Shown: positions 25,997 to 35,737, counted from the stretch's first letter. The stretch: 61,244 nt of DNA from Acidobacteriaceae bacterium (GCA_003156805.1 PMHV01000062.1:7738-68981); one strand, 5' to 3'. A program made the numbers and translations. Notes: generated by a model from the sequence alone, not told the origin.

Positions 25997-26671
25997 TCAC
26001 CCAGAGATTCTGCCGGTATACAGCGCCATGCCGACGACGGCATCGATTCCCAATGCGTCGAGACTGTCGATCTCTTGTTGCGTGGTGATGCCGCCAGCAA
26101 CCACCAGGCGGCGTGAGGTGGAGCGGCGAAGGGCGTGAACTGCTTCCATCGGGATGCCGCGCATCGAACCCTCGGTATCGATGTGGGTATAGAGGAAGGT
26201 TTCGCAGAACGGTTCCAGGGAGTGGATCAGATCGAGCGCTGTCGCCGCCGTCTCGTTGCGCCAGCCTTCAATCGCAACCCGGCCTTTGCGGGAGTCGAGG
26301 GCGAAGGCCAGCGGAGAAGTGCCGAGCGTTTCTGCGAGCGCGCGGGCGTGCGCGATGTTAATGGCGCCCTCCGCGAACAATGCAGAACCTATAATTATGC
26401 GGCGCGCGCCCGCCTCCAACAACTCCCGGGCAGTTCTAAGACTGCGAATTCCGCCGCCCACCTGGCAGCTAAGGCGACCGATGATTTGCCGCACCAGTTC
26501 ACGGTTGTTGCCATCGCCGCGGGCGGCATCGAGGTCGATCACCTGCACGATCTGGTACTTGGAGAAACGCTCGATCCAGTACTCGAAGTCATCAAATTCC
26601 AGTTCTTTCTTTTCGCCCTGCACCAATTGCACGATCTTGCCACCCATGAGATCGATGGATGGAATCAGCAT
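25997..26671 (-). CDS. hisA: ProFAR isomerase HisA (unusual catalytic motif)
   Basis: Predicted 224-aa TIM barrel, the isomerase acting on ProFAR in histidine synthesis. The start is ATG 26671 (a GTG two codons upstream is possible), overlapping hisF. The first phosphate/catalytic strand is [19 protein letters not shown] with its Asp. The second half reads [14 protein letters not shown] where bacterial HisA usually has an Asp (DGT); a Glu in this place is what I recall of eukaryotic HIS6-type enzymes. It is the last gene of the his operon. Confidence 0.9.
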   Translation of the reverse strand: MLIPSIDLMGGKIVQLVQGEKKELEFDDFEYWIERFSKYQIVQVIDLDAARGDGNNRELVRQIIGRLSCQVGGGIRSLRTARELLEAGARRIIIGSALFAEGAINIAHARALAETLGTSPLAFALDSRKGRVAIEGWRNETAATALDLIHSLEPFCETFLYTHIDTEGSMRGIPMEAVHALRRSTSRRLVVAGGITTQQEIDSLDALGIDAVVGMALYTGRISG

Positions 26672-27426
26672 GGCCACCTCACCGGCACGGCGGCCTCGCG
26701 CAGTTCTCGTTTCAGTTGCGCTATGTTCTCGATGCCGAAGTGAAAAATGGATGCGGCCAATGCCGCGTCCGCGTGCCCATCGCGGAATACTTCAATGAAG
26801 TCACGAGCGCCGCCGGCGCCGCCGGAAGCAATCACTGGAATCGACACCGCTTCAGCCACGCGCCGGACCAGTTCGCAATCGAAGCCGACACGAGTGCCAT
26901 CGCGATCCATCGAAGTCAACAGAATTTCGCCCGCGCCGCGAGAAGCGGCTTCTCGCGCCCATTGAATCGCATCGCGGCCGGTGGGAACGCGTCCTCCGGC
27001 GACGAACACTTCATAGCGGCCGTTGGCGCACCGGGCATCGATGGCGACCACGACTGCCTGCGAGCCGAAACGGCTGGCGATCTGGGTAATCAGATCAGGA
27101 TCGCGCACGGCTGCGGAGTTGATCGCGATCTTGTCGGCTCCCGCGTCAAACACGGCCGCGGCATCGGCGAGTTCGCGAATGCCTCCGCCCACGGTGAACG
27201 GAACAAACAGAGAACGCGCTGTGCGGCAAACGGCTTCAAGCATGGTGCGGCGATTGCCGCTGGTGGCGGTAATGTCGAGAAAGACAATTTCGTCGGCGCC
27301 ATCGCTCGCGTGCGCGCCGGCGCATTCAGCGGGATCGCCCGCATCTCGCAAATTGGCGAACTGCACCCCTTTTACGACTCGGCCGCCATCTACGTCGAGG
27401 CAGGCGATAATGCGCTTGGTCAGCAT
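26665..27426 (-). CDS. hisF: Imidazole glycerol phosphate synthase, cyclase subunit
   Basis: Predicted 253 aa, the TIM-barrel cyclase that uses ammonia from HisH to form IGP and AICAR. Catalytic Asp residues are in [20 protein letters not shown] at the N-terminus and VVVAIDARC in the second half. [12 protein letters not shown] and [10 protein letters not shown] are the phosphate loops. It overlaps both hisH and hisA by 7 bp, consistent with coupled production of the HisHF complex. Confidence 0.96.
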   Translation of the reverse strand: MLTKRIIACLDVDGGRVVKGVQFANLRDAGDPAECAGAHASDGADEIVFLDITATSGNRRTMLEAVCRTARSLFVPFTVGGGIRELADAAAVFDAGADKIAINSAAVRDPDLITQIASRFGSQAVVVAIDARCANGRYEVFVAGGRVPTGRDAIQWAREAASRGAGEILLTSMDRDGTRVGFDCELVRRVAEAVSIPVIASGGAGGARDFIEVFRDGHADAALAASIFHFGIENIAQLKRELREAAVPVRWPC

Positions 27427-28019
27427 CGTGGAAGCTCGCAGAAGTTCTTCAGAATGCGAAGCCCAGTCGCGCCGGATTTTTCCGGATGGAACTGCACTCC
27501 GAAAACATTGCCGCGTTCAACCGTAGCGGAAAACGCCGTGCCGTATTCGGTTTCCGCCGCAGTCCCTTCGACGACTGGGGCATAAAAGGAATGTGTGTAA
27601 TAAACGAACGAATCGGGCGAGAGGTTTCGCAGCAGCCGTGAACCCTGGCGGATTGCCAGAGAGTTCCAACCGACGTGCGGCGATTTCAGCGCCGTGGGAA
27701 AAGACCGGCACCGGCCGGGAAATATTCCGAGACCTTGGGCTTGAGAGGACTCCTCGCTGCCCTCGAACAGCCACTGCATCCCGAGGCAAATCCCGAGAAA
27801 CGGCTTGCCGGCACCGATGCTTAGAAGCACGGCATCGCGCATGCCCGTGCCATCCAGAGCCTGCAAACTGGAAAAGTGCCCGACGCCGGGCAGAACTAGT
27901 TTGTCGGCTGCATCCAGCGCTTCCGGCTGAGTCGTCACCGCGACTTCCGCGCCAAGGTGCTCGAATGCCTTCTTCACCGAATTTAGGTTCCCCGCGCCGT
28001 AGTCGACGATGGCGATCAT
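27420..28019 (-). CDS. hisH: Imidazole glycerol phosphate synthase, glutaminase subunit
   Basis: Predicted 199-aa class I glutamine amidotransferase. The start is ATG 28019, overlapping hisB as ATGA and giving the canonical [19 protein letters not shown]. The triad is visible: Cys in [17 protein letters not shown], and His/Glu in [10 protein letters not shown] near the C-terminus. It delivers ammonia to HisF through the barrel. Confidence 0.96.
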   Translation of the reverse strand: MIAIVDYGAGNLNSVKKAFEHLGAEVAVTTQPEALDAADKLVLPGVGHFSSLQALDGTGMRDAVLLSIGAGKPFLGICLGMQWLFEGSEESSQAQGLGIFPGRCRSFPTALKSPHVGWNSLAIRQGSRLLRNLSPDSFVYYTHSFYAPVVEGTAAETEYGTAFSATVERGNVFGVQFHPEKSGATGLRILKNFCELPRC

Positions 28020-28603
28020 AAGAGTCCCTTGGTGCTGGGCAACATGCGCCCCAGACGACGGTCGCGCGAGCATGCCACGCGCAACGCGCGCGCGAAAGCC
28101 TTGAAGAGCGCTTCGATCTTGTGGTGGCTGGAACGCCCGTAGAGCACGCGGGCGTGGACATTGGCGCGGGCTCCACGCGCGAAACCTTCAAAGAACTCAT
28201 ATACAAGTTCCGCCTGCAAATCGCCGACGCGCGTCGCCTTCACTTTGGTTTGTACAACGGCGGCGGCACGTCCGCCAAGATCCACCGCGGCCAGGCCGAG
28301 GGTTTCGTCCATGGGCATGACGAAATATCCGGCGCGCAGAATGCCGCGGCGGTTGCCCAAAGCGCGATCGAAAGCTTCGCCGAGTGCGATGCCGACATCT
28401 TCCACGGTGTGGTGTTGATCGACATCCAGGTCGCCTTGTGCGGCCAGTTTCAGGTCGAAGCCGCCGTGCCGGGCGAAAAGCTCCAGCATGTGGTCGAGAA
28501 AGCGGATGCCGGTGGAAACCTCGTACTTCCCGTGCCCCTCGATGGCGAGCGCGACGCGGATGTCCGTTTCGGCGGTCTTGCGATGCAGGTGAGCTTTTCT
28601 CAA
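28016..28603 (-). CDS. hisB: Imidazoleglycerol-phosphate dehydratase
   Basis: Predicted 195-aa monofunctional dehydratase, without the phosphatase domain fused in enterobacteria. The start is a TTG at 28603 forming a TTGA overlap with the hisC stop. Mn-binding histidine motifs appear in [17 protein letters not shown] and [18 protein letters not shown], and again in the second half as [20 protein letters not shown] histidinol-phosphatase is therefore needed from elsewhere in the genome. Confidence 0.96.
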   Translation of the reverse strand: MRKAHLHRKTAETDIRVALAIEGHGKYEVSTGIRFLDHMLELFARHGGFDLKLAAQGDLDVDQHHTVEDVGIALGEAFDRALGNRRGILRAGYFVMPMDETLGLAAVDLGGRAAAVVQTKVKATRVGDLQAELVYEFFEGFARGARANVHARVLYGRSSHHKIEALFKAFARALRVACSRDRRLGRMLPSTKGLL

Positions 28604-29676
28604 ACGCGCACCTCGCGTCCCAGACCCAGTTCTTCAACCATCTCGCGCAGAGCGTGAATGAGAGTCCTTGTAGGCTGGTCCGCTCCGACGGTCAGGCGCA
28701 CGCAGCCTTCGCATCCAGGATCGGAGTGCCGGTCACGCACAAGAATTCCGCGCACGCGTAATGCGTGAACGAATTTTGCATGATCCGTGCCAATGCGCAC
28801 GAGAACAAAGTTGGCGCGGCTTGGCCAGTAGAGCAGACCAAGACTTCCCAACTCGCGCTCCAATAGAGTGCGGTTGCGCCGCACCTCCGCGGCGTAATGC
28901 TCCACATAAGATTGATGTTCCAGGGCCTCCGGCAGCACGGCAAGCGCCACCGCGTTGACGTTGTAAGGCGAGGCTGAGCGTCGCACCATCGCCATTTGGT
29001 CGGCATCTCCCACGAGGACTCCGATGCGCAGCCCGGCTAGTCCGTAGGCCTTGGAGAAAGTGCGAGCGACGAACAGATTTGGCAGCTCGCCGGTGTGGCC
29101 GACGATGGTTTCTCCGTGGAACTCGAAGTAGGCTTCATCGACCAACACCGCAGCTTGAGATGCTGTTCTCGCAATCCGAAGCAGGACGTCTTGTGCGATC
29201 GCCGTTCCTGTCGGATTATTCGGATTCGCCACCGCGATAAGCCGGGTCTTGTCCGTAATCGCGGCCAACAACTCGTCCAGAGGAAACAAAAAGTCAGTGC
29301 CCGCGCGGATTTCGATCACGCGCGCCGCTGCGGCCGCTGCGAAAATCGCGTACATCGCGAACGTGGGTACTACAATTAACGCGTTGTCGTCCGGTTCGAG
29401 AAAGGTCGAGCATAAGAGGTGAATGGCCTCGTCTACACCGTTGGTCAGTAGCACCTGTGCGGGACCTCTGCCAAGAAAGCGCGCGACCTCAGCTTCAACG
29501 GGTTCGCGCTCCGGATAATACGCTAACGCTTCTGCATCTAGAGATCGCAATCGGGCCAGCACATGTGGTGAACAACCACTGGTGCTCTCATTGAAATCGA
29601 GACGCAGCCCGTGTCGTCCCGCCAAAGGCGGGTGATACTCCTGCACGTTTCTAATTGCGGCCCGTGCTTTAAGCAT
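28600..29676 (-). CDS. hisC: Histidinol-phosphate aminotransferase
   Basis: Predicted 358-aa fold-type I PLP enzyme. The PLP-lysine region is [31 protein letters not shown] and LVDEAYFEF are the other cofactor motifs. It overlaps hisD by 8 bp. HisC enzymes often accept aromatic keto acids as well; with tyrA in the same gene block a dual role in tyrosine/phenylalanine synthesis is possible but unproven. Confidence 0.95.
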   Translation of the reverse strand: MLKARAAIRNVQEYHPPLAGRHGLRLDFNESTSGCSPHVLARLRSLDAEALAYYPEREPVEAEVARFLGRGPAQVLLTNGVDEAIHLLCSTFLEPDDNALIVVPTFAMYAIFAAAAAARVIEIRAGTDFLFPLDELLAAITDKTRLIAVANPNNPTGTAIAQDVLLRIARTASQAAVLVDEAYFEFHGETIVGHTGELPNLFVARTFSKAYGLAGLRIGVLVGDADQMAMVRRSASPYNVNAVALAVLPEALEHQSYVEHYAAEVRRNRTLLERELGSLGLLYWPSRANFVLVRIGTDHAKFVHALRVRGILVRDRHSDPGCEGCVRLTVGADQPTRTLIHALREMVEELGLGREVRV

Positions 29677-30919
29677 TCGTGCACCTCACTCGCAAAGACT
29701 CGGCATGGGCGCGCAAGTGTTCAGCTTCTGCCAGCGCGATGGCTGGCGGCGCAATGCTGCGAATGCCTTCGCGGGAAATCTCCTGGCAGGCGATGAGGCG
29801 CACGAAATCGTGCACATTGAGCCCCCCCCGAACGCGGGCCATCCCTCCCGTGGGAAGCACGTGGTTTGGGCCGGAGATGTAGTCGCCTGCAGACTGCGGA
29901 GTGAATTCGCCCAGAAAAACCGACCCCGCGTCTTGCACTCGCCCCGCCAGCGCCGCCGGCAGTGTGAGATGCTCGGGAGCGATTCGATTTGCGGTTTCAA
30001 CGGCTTGTGCAAGAGAGCTGACCAAAAGAATCGCACCGCGCCGCGAAAGTGATTGCCGCGCAATCGGATTTGTTCGCGCGCGCCGCCGCACCTCCGCCTC
30101 CACAGCGGCCGCCAATTTCCGTGAAGGCGTCAGAAAAATGCAAAGTGTTTCCGGGTCGTGCTCGGCCTGCGCTGCGAGATCGGCAGCGATGCAGGCAGGG
30201 TCGCCGCGTTCACTGATGATCGCACTTTCGGTAGGGCCGGCGAGAAATTCAATGGCGCAGTCGAATGCAACCAGCTTCTTGGCTGCGGTCACAAAGCGGT
30301 TCCCCGGACCGACAATCTTCGCCACGCGAGGAATACTCGCCGTTCCATACGCCAGCGCAGCGATCGCTTGCGCGCCGCCTACGCGGTAGAACTCACGCAC
30401 GCCCAGGAACGCCGCTGCTGCCAGAGTCGCTGGCGCCGGGCGAGGAGAAGCCACGCAAATCCGTCTGACTCCCGCGACCTGCGCTGGAATGACTGTCATC
30501 AGCAGCGTCGATGGCAGCGGATAGCGCCCGCCGGGAACATAGCAACCAACAGATTCCAGCGGCCGCACCAACTGGCCGACGAAAACGCCGGGCTGAATTT
30601 CACGCCGCCACTCCTCCGGCTTTTGCCACTCACAATAGCGGCGAATGTTCGCCGCCGCCTGCGTGATTGCGCCACGCAAGGTGGCAGGCGTTTTTTTCCA
30701 TGCAGCGTGCAGTTCGGATTCTGAAACGAGCAGCGGTTCATCCTTCTTCAACTCATCCCACCGCATGGAGTAGTGCCTCAAGGCGCGGTCCCCGTTGCGG
30801 CGGACATTGTTCACCATGCGGCTCGCCGCGGGTTCTATGTCCGCCAAATCGGTGGCGCCGCGCTCTTCCAGCGTCTTCACAAAGCGCTCCATCCGAGCGC
30901 CTTCAAGGATGCGCATCAC
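29669..30919 (-). CDS. hisD: Histidinol dehydrogenase
   Basis: Predicted 416-aa Zn-dependent enzyme oxidising histidinol to histidine in two NAD+ steps. Motifs include [25 protein letters not shown] near residue 117, [39 protein letters not shown] and EHLTLP. The C-terminal [13 protein letters not shown] gives a further active-site His. It starts as an ATGA overlap with the hisG stop. Confidence 0.96.
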   Translation of the reverse strand: MMRILEGARMERFVKTLEERGATDLADIEPAASRMVNNVRRNGDRALRHYSMRWDELKKDEPLLVSESELHAAWKKTPATLRGAITQAAANIRRYCEWQKPEEWRREIQPGVFVGQLVRPLESVGCYVPGGRYPLPSTLLMTVIPAQVAGVRRICVASPRPAPATLAAAAFLGVREFYRVGGAQAIAALAYGTASIPRVAKIVGPGNRFVTAAKKLVAFDCAIEFLAGPTESAIISERGDPACIAADLAAQAEHDPETLCIFLTPSRKLAAAVEAEVRRRARTNPIARQSLSRRGAILLVSSLAQAVETANRIAPEHLTLPAALAGRVQDAGSVFLGEFTPQSAGDYISGPNHVLPTGGMARVRGGLNVHDFVRLIACQEISREGIRSIAPPAIALAEAEHLRAHAESLRVRCTNA

Positions 30920-31785
30920 ATCACCACCTTGTTCAGCGGATATTCAACGATGCCTTGCGCATTGGCTTGCTTAAGTTGAGGAATCAGCGACCAAGCCGCA
31001 TGCTCTTCGATAATCGTGTTCACCGCGACCCACTCGCCATCGGCCAGGGGCGCGACGGTTGGATTTTTCAGCGCCGGCAGCAGACTCAACACCGCGGGCA
31101 AATCCGGCTTGCGGACATTGAGCATCAGACCGACTCGCCCCTGCGCGGCCATGGCTCCGCGCAGCATGACGGCGAGATTCTCGATCTTTCGCCTGCCTGC
31201 GGGATCGGCCCATGAAGACTTGTTGGCGATGAGTTGCGTGTTCGATTCGAGGACGGTTTCAAGAATTCTCAGGTGGTTCGCGCGCAGCGAACTGCCAGTT
31301 TCAGTGACCTCCACGATGGCGTCGGCCAGCAGTGGCGGTTTCACTTCGGTTGCTCCCCAGGAAAACTCCACGCGCACTGCCACGTTGCGGCTGGCGAAGT
31401 AGCTACGCGTGAAGCTGACCAGTTCTGTGGCTACGATTCGACCCTCAAGATCCTCCGCCCTTTGGAACGCCGAATTTTCAGGCACAGCGAGCACCCACTT
31501 CACCTTGCCCATGCTTTGTTTGGCGTAAATCAAATCCGCGACGGTAACTGCTTCCAGACCGCTCTCGAGCACCCAGTCGAGGCCGGTGAGTCCAGCATCG
31601 AGCGCGCCATGCTCCACGTAGCGCGCCATCTCCTGGGCGCGGATCAGCAAGCATTCGATTTCGGGGTCATCGGTGGCGGCAAAGTAAGAACGCGCATTTG
31701 TATAGACACGCAGACCGGCGCGCGCGAACAGAGTCAGCGTCGCTTCCTGCAAACTTCCCTTGGGAATGCCCAGGCGAAGCTTCAT
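30916..31785 (-). CDS. hisG: ATP phosphoribosyltransferase, long form
   Basis: Predicted 289 aa, the committed first step (ATP + PRPP). The length and a C-terminal ACT-like domain (from about residue 210: [24 protein letters not shown]) identify the long HisG, which is feedback-inhibited by histidine and does not need HisZ. The phosphoribosyl-binding stretch [14 protein letters not shown] is present. It is joined by ATGA overlaps to hisI and hisD. Confidence 0.95.
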   Translation of the reverse strand: MKLRLGIPKGSLQEATLTLFARAGLRVYTNARSYFAATDDPEIECLLIRAQEMARYVEHGALDAGLTGLDWVLESGLEAVTVADLIYAKQSMGKVKWVLAVPENSAFQRAEDLEGRIVATELVSFTRSYFASRNVAVRVEFSWGATEVKPPLLADAIVEVTETGSSLRANHLRILETVLESNTQLIANKSSWADPAGRRKIENLAVMLRGAMAAQGRVGLMLNVRKPDLPAVLSLLPALKNPTVAPLADGEWVAVNTIIEEHAAWSLIPQLKQANAQGIVEYPLNKVVM

Positions 31786-32144
31786 CGCCGTACCTCCATT
31801 TCATTCTCAGCCCGCGCGGGTGCACCCAACGGCAGATCCTGCGTGAAACACGAGCGCGATCCCGTATGACAGGCCTTGCCCTCGCCGAGCACTCGGACGC
31901 GCAGCAACACCGTGTCGCGATCACAATCCGTCAAAGCCGTGACCACCTGCAAACGGTTGCCGGAAGTTTCTCCCTTGGTCCAGAGCTTCTTGCGTGTCCG
32001 GCTGTAAAACGTGGCGAATCCGCTGCGCAGAGTCATATCCAGCGCTTGCCGGTTCATAAAGCCCACCATCAACAACTCTCCGGTGGACGCGTCCTGAATC
32101 ACCGCAGGCACCAGCCCTTGCATTTTGTCGAAATCGACGTTCAT
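31782..32144 (-). CDS. hisI: Phosphoribosyl-AMP cyclohydrolase
   Basis: Predicted 120 aa, only the cyclohydrolase domain. [21 protein letters not shown] opens the protein. [19 protein letters not shown] and [11 protein letters not shown] carry Mg/Zn ligands, and CHTGSRSCF the conserved Cys residues. The fused HisE (PR-ATP pyrophosphatase) domain of many bacteria is absent and hisE is not in the window. First structural gene of the his operon, about 60 bp past the attenuator, with AGGAGG upstream of its ATG. Confidence 0.95.
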   Translation of the reverse strand: MNVDFDKMQGLVPAVIQDASTGELLMVGFMNRQALDMTLRSGFATFYSRTRKKLWTKGETSGNRLQVVTALTDCDRDTVLLRVRVLGEGKACHTGSRSCFTQDLPLGAPARAENEMEVRR

Positions 32145-32206
32145 CGAACCCTCCTGTCTTTTTCGAGACGCCTTGCCGCTTCCGCCTCAAATATCGCCGC
32201 AAACGC

Positions 32207-32243
32207 AAAAAGCCCGCCGATGCGAGGTTCGCGTCAGCGGGCT
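32207..32243 (-). terminator. his operon attenuator (intrinsic terminator)
   Basis: On the minus strand two 15-nt arms (32243-32229 and 32225-32211) pair at 13 of 15 positions; the outer seven are a perfect AGCCCGC/GCGGGCT, one of the two differences is a G-T wobble, and the loop is ACC. The stem is followed directly by a T-run (TTTTT including the last stem base). It sits 25 bp past the stop of the His-rich leader peptide and 60 bp before hisI, the standard arrangement for ribosome-mediated attenuation. Confidence 0.9.
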
Positions 32244-32268
32244 TGGATTTCCTATGAGTGCTTTTAGG

Positions 32269-32343
32269 TTATGATCCGTGCTCCTTCGCCGACACGCTCA
32301 TCGCATGGTTATGGTGATGCCGATGATGGTTCAGCGAAGTCAT
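32269..32343 (-). CDS. hisL: his operon leader peptide
   Basis: A 24-codon frame starting ATG at 32343. Residues 5-13 read NHHRHHHNH, so six of eight positions from 6 to 13 are His, plus another His at 22. It precedes the terminator at 32207-32243 and the his structural genes. As in enterobacterial hisL, ribosome stalling at the His codons under histidine shortage should favour an alternative pairing and read-through. It is too short for normal gene calling. The predicted transcription start lies within 0-2 nt of the ATG, so it may be translated from a leaderless message. Confidence 0.9.
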   Translation of the reverse strand: MTSLNHHRHHHNHAMSVSAKEHGS

Positions 32344-32351
32344 ACAGGCAA

Positions 32352-32381
32352 ATCCTAGGCTAATCGCGGCATTGCTGTCAA
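32352..32381 (-). promoter_or_regulatory. his operon promoter
   Basis: On the minus strand a perfect TTGACA (32381-32376) and TAGGAT (32357-32352; 4 of 6 to TATAAT) are spaced by 18 nt. This is a sigma70-like promoter directly upstream of the leader peptide. The expected start of transcription falls at about 32345-32343. Confidence 0.7.
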
Positions 32382-32508
32382 TCGCCGGTGCTTGTCGGTA
32401 GATGGCACACTCTCATCCCTTTTGTTCAGATGAGGCCTGCTGTGAATGTTTGAAGTTGACGCCGGGCAGGCAAGCACGTCGAGCGGACCTGTGCCCCAAG
32501 GCAATCGT

Positions 32509-33375
32509 TCATGGTTTTTTGTGCGGAATCTTCCTCAGCGCGTGCGCCTGTTCAAACTCTTCCGCCAACTGGCGCGTCGCCAGATTGTCCCGGATGTGAG
32601 CCAGCCGCTGTTCGACCTTGAATATCGCGTCCCCGATATTTTTCTTGTTGCTGATAGCGATATCGCGCCACATCGAATACGGACTGGCTGAAATTCGGGT
32701 CATTTCCCGCAGGGCGCGCCCGCCTGCCGGCAACAATGGCGCGTCTTCGCCAAACTCCTCCACCAGCGCCGCTGCTAGCGCCGTAGAAATCATTTGCGGA
32801 AGGTGGCTGATCCACGCGCACAATCGGTCGTGCTCCTCCGCTGGCATGATGGCGATGCGCGCTCCGATCTGATCGAGCCAACCGGCAAACTCCGCAAACA
32901 GTCCTTCGTGAAGGTTTTGCCCCGGCAGCGGCGTAAGAAACCAGGCCGCATTTTGAAACAAATCGGCGTCGGCATAATCCACGCCGCTGAGTTCCTTGCC
33001 CGCCATCGGATGCCCCGGCAAAAACCGTTTGCCCGCATTCTTGCCAAATACCTTGATGGCGCGCTCTGCAACCGCCATTTTCGTGCTTCCCACATCTGTG
33101 AGCAACGTTGTCGCGGGAAGCGCCGGCCCCAGCCGGTCAATCAGGTCCACAATCGCCAGCACTGGCGTCGCCAGCACCACCACCTGGCTGCCGCGCACCG
33201 CGTCGCCGGGCTCTGCGAATCCTTTGTCAATCGCGCCCCGCATGTGGGCCCGTTCTAAAGCCGATTCGCGATCGCACCCAATGATTCTCCCGGCGAACTT
33301 GCGTTTCCTTAGCGCCAACGCGAATGAGCCGCCGATCAGCCCCGTGCCAACAATCGTGATTTGCCGAATCGCCAT
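32509..33375 (-). CDS. tyrA: Prephenate dehydrogenase
   Basis: Predicted 288 aa from ATG 33375 (a TTG lies three codons upstream). The N-terminal Rossmann motif is ITIVGTGLIGGSFALAL. DVGSTKMAV, LPGHPMAGKELSGVDYADADLF and the His in ISHLPQMIS are typical TyrA active-site segments. It oxidatively decarboxylates prephenate (or arogenate) for tyrosine synthesis. There is no fused chorismate mutase; a separate one is at 34551-34868. No ACT domain follows the C-terminus. Confidence 0.95.
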   Translation of the reverse strand: MAIRQITIVGTGLIGGSFALALRKRKFAGRIIGCDRESALERAHMRGAIDKGFAEPGDAVRGSQVVVLATPVLAIVDLIDRLGPALPATTLLTDVGSTKMAVAERAIKVFGKNAGKRFLPGHPMAGKELSGVDYADADLFQNAAWFLTPLPGQNLHEGLFAEFAGWLDQIGARIAIMPAEEHDRLCAWISHLPQMISTALAAALVEEFGEDAPLLPAGGRALREMTRISASPYSMWRDIAISNKKNIGDAIFKVEQRLAHIRDNLATRQLAEEFEQAHALRKIPHKKP

Positions 33376-33385
33376 GAAAAACAAT

Positions 33386-33483
33386 CGGGCAATTGTGTAA
33401 TTTTCGTAATTGGGTAATTGAAGAGCCGTTACCCAGGGAATTTCAATTACACAATTACCCGATTACAAAATTGCCAATTGCCC
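33386..33483. repeat. Intergenic word-repeat inverted element (TAATTGGG type)
   Basis: The aroF-tyrA gap consists of AT-rich direct copies of words like GTAATTGGGTAATTG (33386-33420) facing inverted copies (CAATTACACAATTACCC and following) at 33442-33483. The arms pair imperfectly over about 35 nt. The right arm ends in the aroF stop codon. Same layout as at 4818-4894 with a different word. Local base composition differs sharply from the GC-rich neighbours. Confidence 0.75.
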
Positions 33484-34499
33484 TAAATCTTCCGCCCCAC
33501 CGCCGGCGCAATCATGCGCAGCTCATCCATCAGCTTCGCGAACTGCTCCGGAAACAGCGACTGCGCTCCATCCGACCACGCTTTATCCGGGTCGCAATGC
33601 ACCTCGATCAAGAGTGCATCTGCGCCGGCCGCCACCGATGCCCGCGCCATGGGCGCCACCTTGTCGCGGCGTCCGGTGCCGTGCGAAGGATCGGCCGTCA
33701 TCGGCAGATGCGACAGCTTATGGATGATGGGGATCGCCGAAATATCCATCGTGTTGCGCGTGTAGGTTTCAAAGGTACGAATGCCGCGCTCACACAGAAT
33801 CACCTCGTAGTTTCCGCCCGCCATGATGTATTCAGCCGACAATAATAGTTCTTCCAACGTTCCCGCTATGCCACGCTTTAGCAGAACCGGCTTGCGCACT
33901 TTGCCCAACTCGCGCAGCAGATTAAAGTTCTGCATATTGCGCGCACCTACCTGCAGAATATCTACGTACGGCAGCATCAGCTGAATCTGTGAAATCTCCA
34001 TTACCTCGCTGATCACGAGTAGCTTGAACCTGTCACCCGCTTCGCGCAGCAGTTTCAGAGCTTCTTCGCCATGCCCCTGAAAAGAATAGGGAGAACTCCG
34101 CGGCTTGAATGCGCCGCCCCGTAGCGCCTTCGCGCCGGCTTTCGCGATCGCGTCCGCCGTAGTGAAGAGTTGATCTCTTGATTCCACAGCGCATGGCCCG
34201 GCCATCACCACCACTTCCTGCCCGCCGATTCTGGTGCCGTTCGCCAGTTCGACGATGGTCCCTTCCGGCCGGAAGCCTCGACCGGCCAGTTTGTAGGGAG
34301 AGCTTATTCGGTGAACCTCCTGCACTCCCGGCAGCAATTCGATGTTGCGGATGTCGAAATCGATCCCCGCTCCCACCGCGCCCAGCACGGTTTGCCGCGC
34401 GCCGGTGGAGCGGTGCACCTCGAACCCCAGCTTCACCAGGTGCTCGATCGCCTGTTGAATCTGGTCTTCGCCCGCGGCTTCCTGCATCGCAATAATCAT
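33483..34499 (-). CDS. aroF: DAHP synthase (3-deoxy-7-phosphoheptulonate synthase)
   Basis: Predicted 338-aa class I-beta enzyme, the entry step of the shikimate pathway. An N-terminal ferredoxin/ACT-like domain (about residues 1-70) is the usual regulatory module in this subgroup. The barrel shows VVMAGPCAVESRDQL, LRGGAFKPRSSPYSFQG, LQVGARNMQNF, PVLLKRGIAGTLEE and ADPSHGTGRRDKV, which carry the PEP/E4P and metal ligands. Chorismate mutase lies 51 bp upstream and tyrA about 107 bp downstream. Confidence 0.96.
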   Translation of the reverse strand: MIIAMQEAAGEDQIQQAIEHLVKLGFEVHRSTGARQTVLGAVGAGIDFDIRNIELLPGVQEVHRISSPYKLAGRGFRPEGTIVELANGTRIGGQEVVVMAGPCAVESRDQLFTTADAIAKAGAKALRGGAFKPRSSPYSFQGHGEEALKLLREAGDRFKLLVISEVMEISQIQLMLPYVDILQVGARNMQNFNLLRELGKVRKPVLLKRGIAGTLEELLLSAEYIMAGGNYEVILCERGIRTFETYTRNTMDISAIPIIHKLSHLPMTADPSHGTGRRDKVAPMARASVAAGADALLIEVHCDPDKAWSDGAQSLFPEQFAKLMDELRMIAPAVGRKI

Positions 34500-34550
34500 C
34501 GGTTATCTCTAGTTTATCTCTCAGCTTTGCCCGTGCAGCGGCGGCTCAAA

Positions 34551-34868
34551 TCATTCCATTTCCGAATCCAGCTCGGTCAACGTCTTCGCCGCTTCCGCTG
34601 GCGGGGTAATCTCTTCCTTCTGGATATTCCGCATCACATCCATGATTCGCTCGTAAATTCGGGTCAGCTCCCGGTCTGGCAACGGTCCTTGATTCACTCG
34701 CCGCACATTCTCAAAGACCGTTCCCTCACGGTCCGGCTCGTAGATCGGCAGACTGGTGTGGCGTTTCAGGCGCCCGATCTCCTGCGCCGCGCGCGCACGC
34801 TCGCTTAGCAGTTCAACCAGCCGCCGATCGATCTCGTCAATTTTCTTCCGCCAATCTGTAATGTCCAT
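34551..34868 (-). CDS. Chorismate mutase (AroQ class)
   Basis: Predicted 105-aa all-helical enzyme converting chorismate to prephenate. Active-site residues appear in WRKKIDEIDRRLVELLSERARAAQEIGRLK (Arg, Lys and Glu positions of the AroQ fold) and EREGTVFENV-type EPDREGTVFENVRR. It is between trpA and DAHP synthase on the same strand. In related systems a small AroQ domain can also bind DAHP synthase as a regulatory partner; that is only a possibility here. Confidence 0.92.
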   Translation of the reverse strand: MDITDWRKKIDEIDRRLVELLSERARAAQEIGRLKRHTSLPIYEPDREGTVFENVRRVNQGPLPDRELTRIYERIMDVMRNIQKEEITPPAEAAKTLTELDSEME

Positions 34869-34875
34869 AAGACCA

Positions 34876-34987
34876 CTCTCAGCTGTTAGCTATCAGCCTT
34901 CAGTACATTTCAACGCGGAGACTCCAAAATTCCGTTTCGAGATCCGGCGTCCGAAGTCCGAGCCACTAACAGCCGAAGGCTGACAGG
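34876..34987. repeat. Intergenic word-repeat inverted element (AGCTGTTAGC type)
   Basis: Direct word copies (CTCAGCTGTTAGC, TATCAGCC, TTCAG) at 34876-34902 face inverted copies (CACTAACAGCCG, AAGGCTGACAG) at 34963-34987. Between them are three 7-nt steps TCCGGCG-TCCGAAG-TCCGAGC near 34943-34963. The right arm contains the trpA stop codon and its last residues. Confidence 0.65.
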
Positions 34988-35733
34988 TTCCTCACGAATT
35001 CTGTCACAGCCGCCGCTTCCCGTCCTTGGTTGTGCTCAATCGTTTCCACGATGGCGCTGCCCACCACGACCGCATCCGCAAACTCGCCCACCTCGGCAAA
35101 CTGCTTCGGAGTTGAAATTCCGAACCCAACTGCAATCGGCAACCTGGTTACGCGCCGCAACCGCCGCACCAGCTTCTTCGCATCCTGCGCAAGTTGCTGC
35201 CGCGCTCCCGTTACCCCCGTTCTCGATAGCGCGTATACAAATCCGCGGGAAGCTTGCGCAATCCGCTTCAAGCGCTCATCCGGACTCGTGGGCGCCGCCA
35301 AAAACACCGGCGCCAAATCGTGCGCGCGCATCGCCTGCACATACCCGGCGGATTCTTCCACTGGGAGATCGATCACCAGCGCGCCGTCCACTCCGGCATG
35401 GCGCGCCACTATGCAGAATTTCTCCATCCCCATGCGCAAAATTGGATTCAGATAAGAGAACACAATCAGGCCCGTCGATTGTGCCTGCTCCCGTACCTCT
35501 GCCGCCAGCGCTAAAACCTGTGCCAGCGTTGTTCCACGCTTGAGCGCTCGCTCGCTGGCACGCTGAATCACTGGCCCATCCGCCACCGGATCGCTGAACG
35601 GCACTCCCAACTCAATCACATCCGCGCCCGCCTCAATCGCGGCCAGCACGATTTCGCGAGTCGTCGCCAGATCCGGATCGCCGCAGGTTACGTATACGAC
35701 CAGCCCGGGCTTGTTGTAGAAAGAAAGTGGCAT
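34966..35733 (-). CDS. trpA: Tryptophan synthase alpha chain
   Basis: Predicted 255 aa from ATG 35733. A TTG at 35772 overlapping the trpB stop would add 13 residues encoded entirely by repeat sequence, so the internal ATG is preferred. The TIM-barrel catalytic Glu and Asp are in DVIELGVPFSDPVADGPVIQRA. AVGFGISTPKQ and DAVVVGSAIVETIE form the phosphate site. It cleaves indole-3-glycerol phosphate and channels indole to TrpB. Its extreme C-terminus lies in the repeat at 34963-34987. Confidence 0.95.
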   Translation of the reverse strand: MPLSFYNKPGLVVYVTCGDPDLATTREIVLAAIEAGADVIELGVPFSDPVADGPVIQRASERALKRGTTLAQVLALAAEVREQAQSTGLIVFSYLNPILRMGMEKFCIVARHAGVDGALVIDLPVEESAGYVQAMRAHDLAPVFLAAPTSPDERLKRIAQASRGFVYALSRTGVTGARQQLAQDAKKLVRRLRRVTRLPIAVGFGISTPKQFAEVGEFADAVVVGSAIVETIEHNQGREAAAVTEFVRNLSAFGC

Positions 35734-35737
35734 GACG

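Noticed and set aside
32402-32599. Plus-strand Cys-rich 65-codon frame
   Set aside because: Overlaps the 3' end of tyrA in antisense; Cys/His pattern has no regular zinc-finger spacing and no ribosome site.
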